Shown piece after piece: positions 12,684 through 14,843 of a stretch of DNA of 14,843 bases; position 1 is the first letter of the stretch; the number at the start of each line of letters is the position of its first letter. The notes beneath the pieces are model-generated. The model saw only the letters and a list, made by a program, of their open reading frames with translations. It was not told the DNA's origin and did not search any database. Source of the DNA: Pseudomonadota bacterium (GTDB lineage Bacteria > Pseudomonadota > Alphaproteobacteria > Rhizobiales > Beijerinckiaceae); assembly GCA_023393655.1 (NCBI GenBank), contig JAEWKP010000043.1:1-14843 (forward strand), in the 5' to 3' direction. A program made the position numbers and the translations under genes.

Positions 12684-14063
12684 TCAGAGGGCCATCTCGG
12701 TCAGCACGGGCTCGACCTTGCCGTGCCAGGTATTGCGGTAACGCTCTTCCAGAGCCTGCGCCAGGTTTCGGCGGCGCTCCAGAATCCGGTGCAGCGGCGC
12801 AAGGAAGCGGGTCTCGTCCTGACCGGCGGCATTCCTGAGCGCCCGGTGGGCCAGGCCGGCGCGAGACAGCTCCACGACCTCGGCGGCGATCTCGATGAGC
12901 TTGCGCCCGTCGATGTTCGAGCTGAGCCCTTCGCGCGGGACGGTATCGCGCAAAGCCTGCCGCTCCTCCGCGCTCCACCCCTTGACGAGGTCCCAGGCCG
13001 CATCGAGCGAGGTCGCGTCATAGAGCAGGCCGACCCAGAAGGCCGGCATTGCGGTCAGCATGTCTGCCGGGCCGGCATCGGCGCCACGCATCTCCAGAAA
13101 GCGCTTCAGCCGGACCTCGGGGAACAGCGTCCCGAGATGGTTGGCCCAGTCCGATATCGTGGCCTGCTCGCCCGGCAGCTGCGGCAGCTTGCCGGCCAGC
13201 AGGTCGCGAAAGGAAGAGCCCGCAACGTCATGATAGGTGTCGCCGCGCTTGACGAAATACAGGGGCACGTCGAGGGCCCAGTCGACATAGGCCTCATAGG
13301 ACATGCCCTCGTCGAAGGCGAATGCCAGCATGCCAGAGCGGGCGTTGTCGGTATCGCGCCAGATCTCGGAACGCATCGACTCGAAGCCGTTGAGCTTGCC
13401 ATCCAGGAACGGCGAGGACGCGAACAGGGCGGTGGAAAGCGGCTGCAGCGCCAGCGAGACCCGGAGTTTGCGGACCATGTCCGCCTCGCTCGCGAAGTCG
13501 AGATTGACCTGCACCGTGCAGGTCCGGAGCATCATGTCGAGGCCGAGCATACCGACCTTCGGCATGTAGTTCGCCATGATCTTGTAGCGGCTCTTGGGCA
13601 TCATCGGCGTCTGCGCGCGGGTCCAGAGCGGCGAGGCGCCGAGCGCGGCGAAGCCGATATCATGCGGAGCGGCCACGGCCTTGACGTCGGCGAGATGAGC
13701 CTGAAGTTCGGCCTGCGTCTCGTGCAGTGTTGCCAGCGGCGCGCCCGACAATTCGAACTGTCCGCCCGGCTCCAGCGAGATCGCTCCGCCACCATCCGGC
13801 CCGGCCAGCCCGATGATATGGCCCGCATCGACGATCGGCTCCCAGCCGAGTCGCTGCTGCATGCCTTCCAGAAGAGCCCGGATGCCGCCCGCACCGGCGC
13901 GCCCTTCATAGGGAACAGGAGCGAGATCGCTCCGGTAGAACGGGAATTTCTCGTGCTCGGTGCCGATCCGGAAGGATGAAGCCGGTTTCTCGCCGGCGGC
14001 GATCCACGCAATCAGTTCGGCCTTGGAACCGATCGGGGTCGAATCGGACACGTCGCGAGCCAT
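12684..14063 (-). CDS. gshA: Glutamate-cysteine ligase, plant/alphaproteobacterial type
   Basis: A 459-residue ligase that joins glutamate and cysteine with ATP, the first and usually limiting step of glutathione synthesis. Family blocks are intact: FRIGTEHEKFPF (31-42), AISLEPGGQFELSGAPL (94-110) with the metal and substrate glutamates, MMPKSRYKIMANYMPKVG (154-171), and MMLRTCTVQVNLDF (177-190). This is the plant-like class, not the E. coli GshA class. The ATG at 14063 has CGGAG about 5 bases upstream and gives the usual family length. In-frame ATG 14144 and TTG 14168 would add an atypical Ala/Ser-rich extension without a ribosome binding site. rsmE lies upstream on the same strand across a 168-base gap in which I see no strong promoter or terminator, so the two may be co-transcribed. 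Confidence 0.95.
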   Translation of the reverse strand: MARDVSDSTPIGSKAELIAWIAAGEKPASSFRIGTEHEKFPFYRSDLAPVPYEGRAGAGGIRALLEGMQQRLGWEPIVDAGHIIGLAGPDGGGAISLEPGGQFELSGAPLATLHETQAELQAHLADVKAVAAPHDIGFAALGASPLWTRAQTPMMPKSRYKIMANYMPKVGMLGLDMMLRTCTVQVNLDFASEADMVRKLRVSLALQPLSTALFASSPFLDGKLNGFESMRSEIWRDTDNARSGMLAFAFDEGMSYEAYVDWALDVPLYFVKRGDTYHDVAGSSFRDLLAGKLPQLPGEQATISDWANHLGTLFPEVRLKRFLEMRGADAGPADMLTAMPAFWVGLLYDATSLDAAWDLVKGWSAEERQALRDTVPREGLSSNIDGRKLIEIAAEVVELSRAGLAHRALRNAAGQDETRFLAPLHRILERRRNLAQALEERYRNTWHGKVEPVLTEMAL

Positions 14064-14231
14064 GGGCGCTCCGGCAGATGAGGCAAGACGACCGGCCCCC
14101 GACGCCGCTGGCGCGGAGGAGACCGGCAAAGGAAGCACAGACATAGGCGAGCGCCGGGCACTCGACAACGACCGGAACCGTGCATTCGCGCAAAGTCGAC
14201 CGGCGTTGACGGCAGGCCTACTACCCTCCCG

Positions 14232-14843
14232 TCAGGCGCGAGGCCAGTCGCCGAGAACCGCCTGAACCAGAGCAAGCGCCGCCACGGCAGCGGTGTCCGC
14301 CCTCAGGATGCGCGGACCGAGCGAGATCGGCAGCGTGTTGGGCCGCGTCCGGATCAGGCTCCGCTCGGCTTCGTCGAAGCCGCCTTCGGGGCCGATCAGG
14401 ACGGCGAGCGGGGCCGGTCCCTGCGAGGCCAGCGCGGCAACCGGGCTCGCCTGCGCCATGCCCTCGTCGCAGAAGACCAGCAACCGTTCGGGCGCCAGAG
14501 CCGCAAGCGCGGATTCGAGCGACCGTTCCGCCTCGATCTCCGGCAGGTTCAGGATTCCGCATTGCTCGGCCGCTTCGACGGCATTGGCGCGCAGGCGATC
14601 GAGATTGAGTCGCGAGACCTGGGTGCGCCGGGTCAGGACGGGTTGCAGCACGCCAGCCCCCATCTCGACAGCCTTCTGCGCCATATAGTCGAGCCGGGCA
14701 TGTTTGAGCGGCGCGAACAGGTAATGCAGGTCGGAGGCCGGCGGCTGCGACCTGGTCTGGCGGACCAGTTCGAGATTGGCCTGCTTGCGCCCTTCCGGCA
14801 CGAGACGCGCCAGCCATTCGCCGTCGCGCCCGTTGAAGACCAG
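14232..14843 (-). CDS. rsmE: 16S rRNA (uracil(1498)-N(3))-methyltransferase, 5' end missing
   Basis: The reading frame stays open to the window edge, giving 203 residues of a protein normally about 240-250 long; the missing part is the start of the N-terminal PUA-like domain. The visible N-terminal stretch LVFNGRDGEWLARLVPEGRK is typical of the end of that domain. The C-terminal SPOUT (trefoil knot) methyltransferase has the S-adenosylmethionine-binding signatures VLIGPEGGFDEAE and SLGPRILRADTAAVAALALV, plus DYMAQKAVEMGAGVLQPV earlier. RsmE methylates N3 of U1498 in the ribosomal decoding region. The GTG at 14801 is an internal valine codon, not the start. gshA follows on the same strand. Confidence 0.95.
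   Translation of the reverse strand: MVFNGRDGEWLARLVPEGRKQANLELVRQTRSQPPASDLHYLFAPLKHARLDYMAQKAVEMGAGVLQPVLTRRTQVSRLNLDRLRANAVEAAEQCGILNLPEIEAERSLESALAALAPERLLVFCDEGMAQASPVAALASQGPAPLAVLIGPEGGFDEAERSLIRTRPNTLPISLGPRILRADTAAVAALALVQAVLGDWPRA

Noticed and set aside
12336..13979. 547-codon plus-strand frame opposite gshA
   Set aside because: Despite being long it is antisense to an intact glutamate-cysteine ligase and overlaps the end of LysR and all of the pilin gene. Its composition is shadow-like.
14064..14168. N-terminal extension of gshA to TTG 14168 or ATG 14144
   Set aside because: The added Ala/Ser/Pro-rich segment has no ribosome binding site and exceeds the family length. ATG 14063 has CGGAG at good spacing.
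1..14843. CRISPR arrays, tRNA or rRNA genes, insertion sequences, phage or conjugation genes
   Set aside because: I looked on both strands and found no regularly spaced repeats with spacers, no tRNA-like cloverleaf, no transposase or integrase motif and no terminal inverted repeats apart from the short palindromes reported.

Overview
The window looks like chromosomal DNA from a GC-rich alphaproteobacterium, most likely order Hyphomicrobiales (Rhizobiales), perhaps near Bosea or Methylobacterium. The genus is a guess. The order-level call rests on four things: the ispH-thrB-rnhA operon, a plant-type glutamate-cysteine ligase downstream of rsmE, DUF1127 and DUF937 genes, and a RIME-like mosaic of palindromes at the left edge. 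The region is dense, mostly housekeeping DNA. I see no rRNA, tRNA, CRISPR array, transposase, integrase or phage gene.

Layout. 1-138: RIME-like palindromic repeat. 141-752 (-): YqgE/AlgH protein. 1012-2414 (+): secreted DsbD-alpha-like protein, then a one-cysteine Prx5-type peroxiredoxin, closed by a strong intrinsic terminator at 2442-2470. 2472-3280: AT-richer islet with a DUF2721 membrane protein, a possible leaderless promoter and its own terminator. 3338-3568 (+): unrecognised 76-residue protein. 3642-4091 (+): Hpa2/Hpa3-like GNAT acetyltransferase, which meets rnhA stop to stop. 4095-6519 (-): operon ispH, thrB, rnhA. 6520-6702: divergent intergenic region with a hairpin and an imperfect 18-bp direct repeat at 25-bp spacing. 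6703-10894 (+): KefB/C-type cation/proton antiporter, MATE exporter (overlapping by 4 bases) and a DUF937 protein with a proline-rich tail, probably one transcript. 10981-11343 (-): long DUF1127 protein with a clear terminator. 11522-12403 (+): LrhA-like LysR regulator, divergent from DUF1127. 12408-12587 (-): a 59-residue Flp pilin, below the usual ORF length cut-off. 12684-14063 (-): glutamate-cysteine ligase. 14232-14843 (-): rsmE, running off the right edge.

How the genes fit together. The minus-strand operon joins isoprenoid synthesis (IspH), threonine synthesis (ThrB) and RNA/DNA hybrid removal (RNase HI). The plus-strand trio combines potassium/proton exchange, drug or metabolite export and a protein of unknown role. 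The Kef protein keeps the GFGRFGQ nucleotide-binding loop and the RETF segment of glutathione-gated Kef channels. Glutathione synthesis (gshA) is encoded 4 kb away, but a functional link is only inferred.

I found no convincing new multi-gene system. The items most worth a second look are the solitary Flp pilin, the antiporter-MATE-DUF937 unit, the orphan DsbD-alpha protein beside a peroxiredoxin, the possible leaderless DUF2721 gene, the 25-bp-phased repeat before the antiporter, and the DUF1127/LysR divergent pair.
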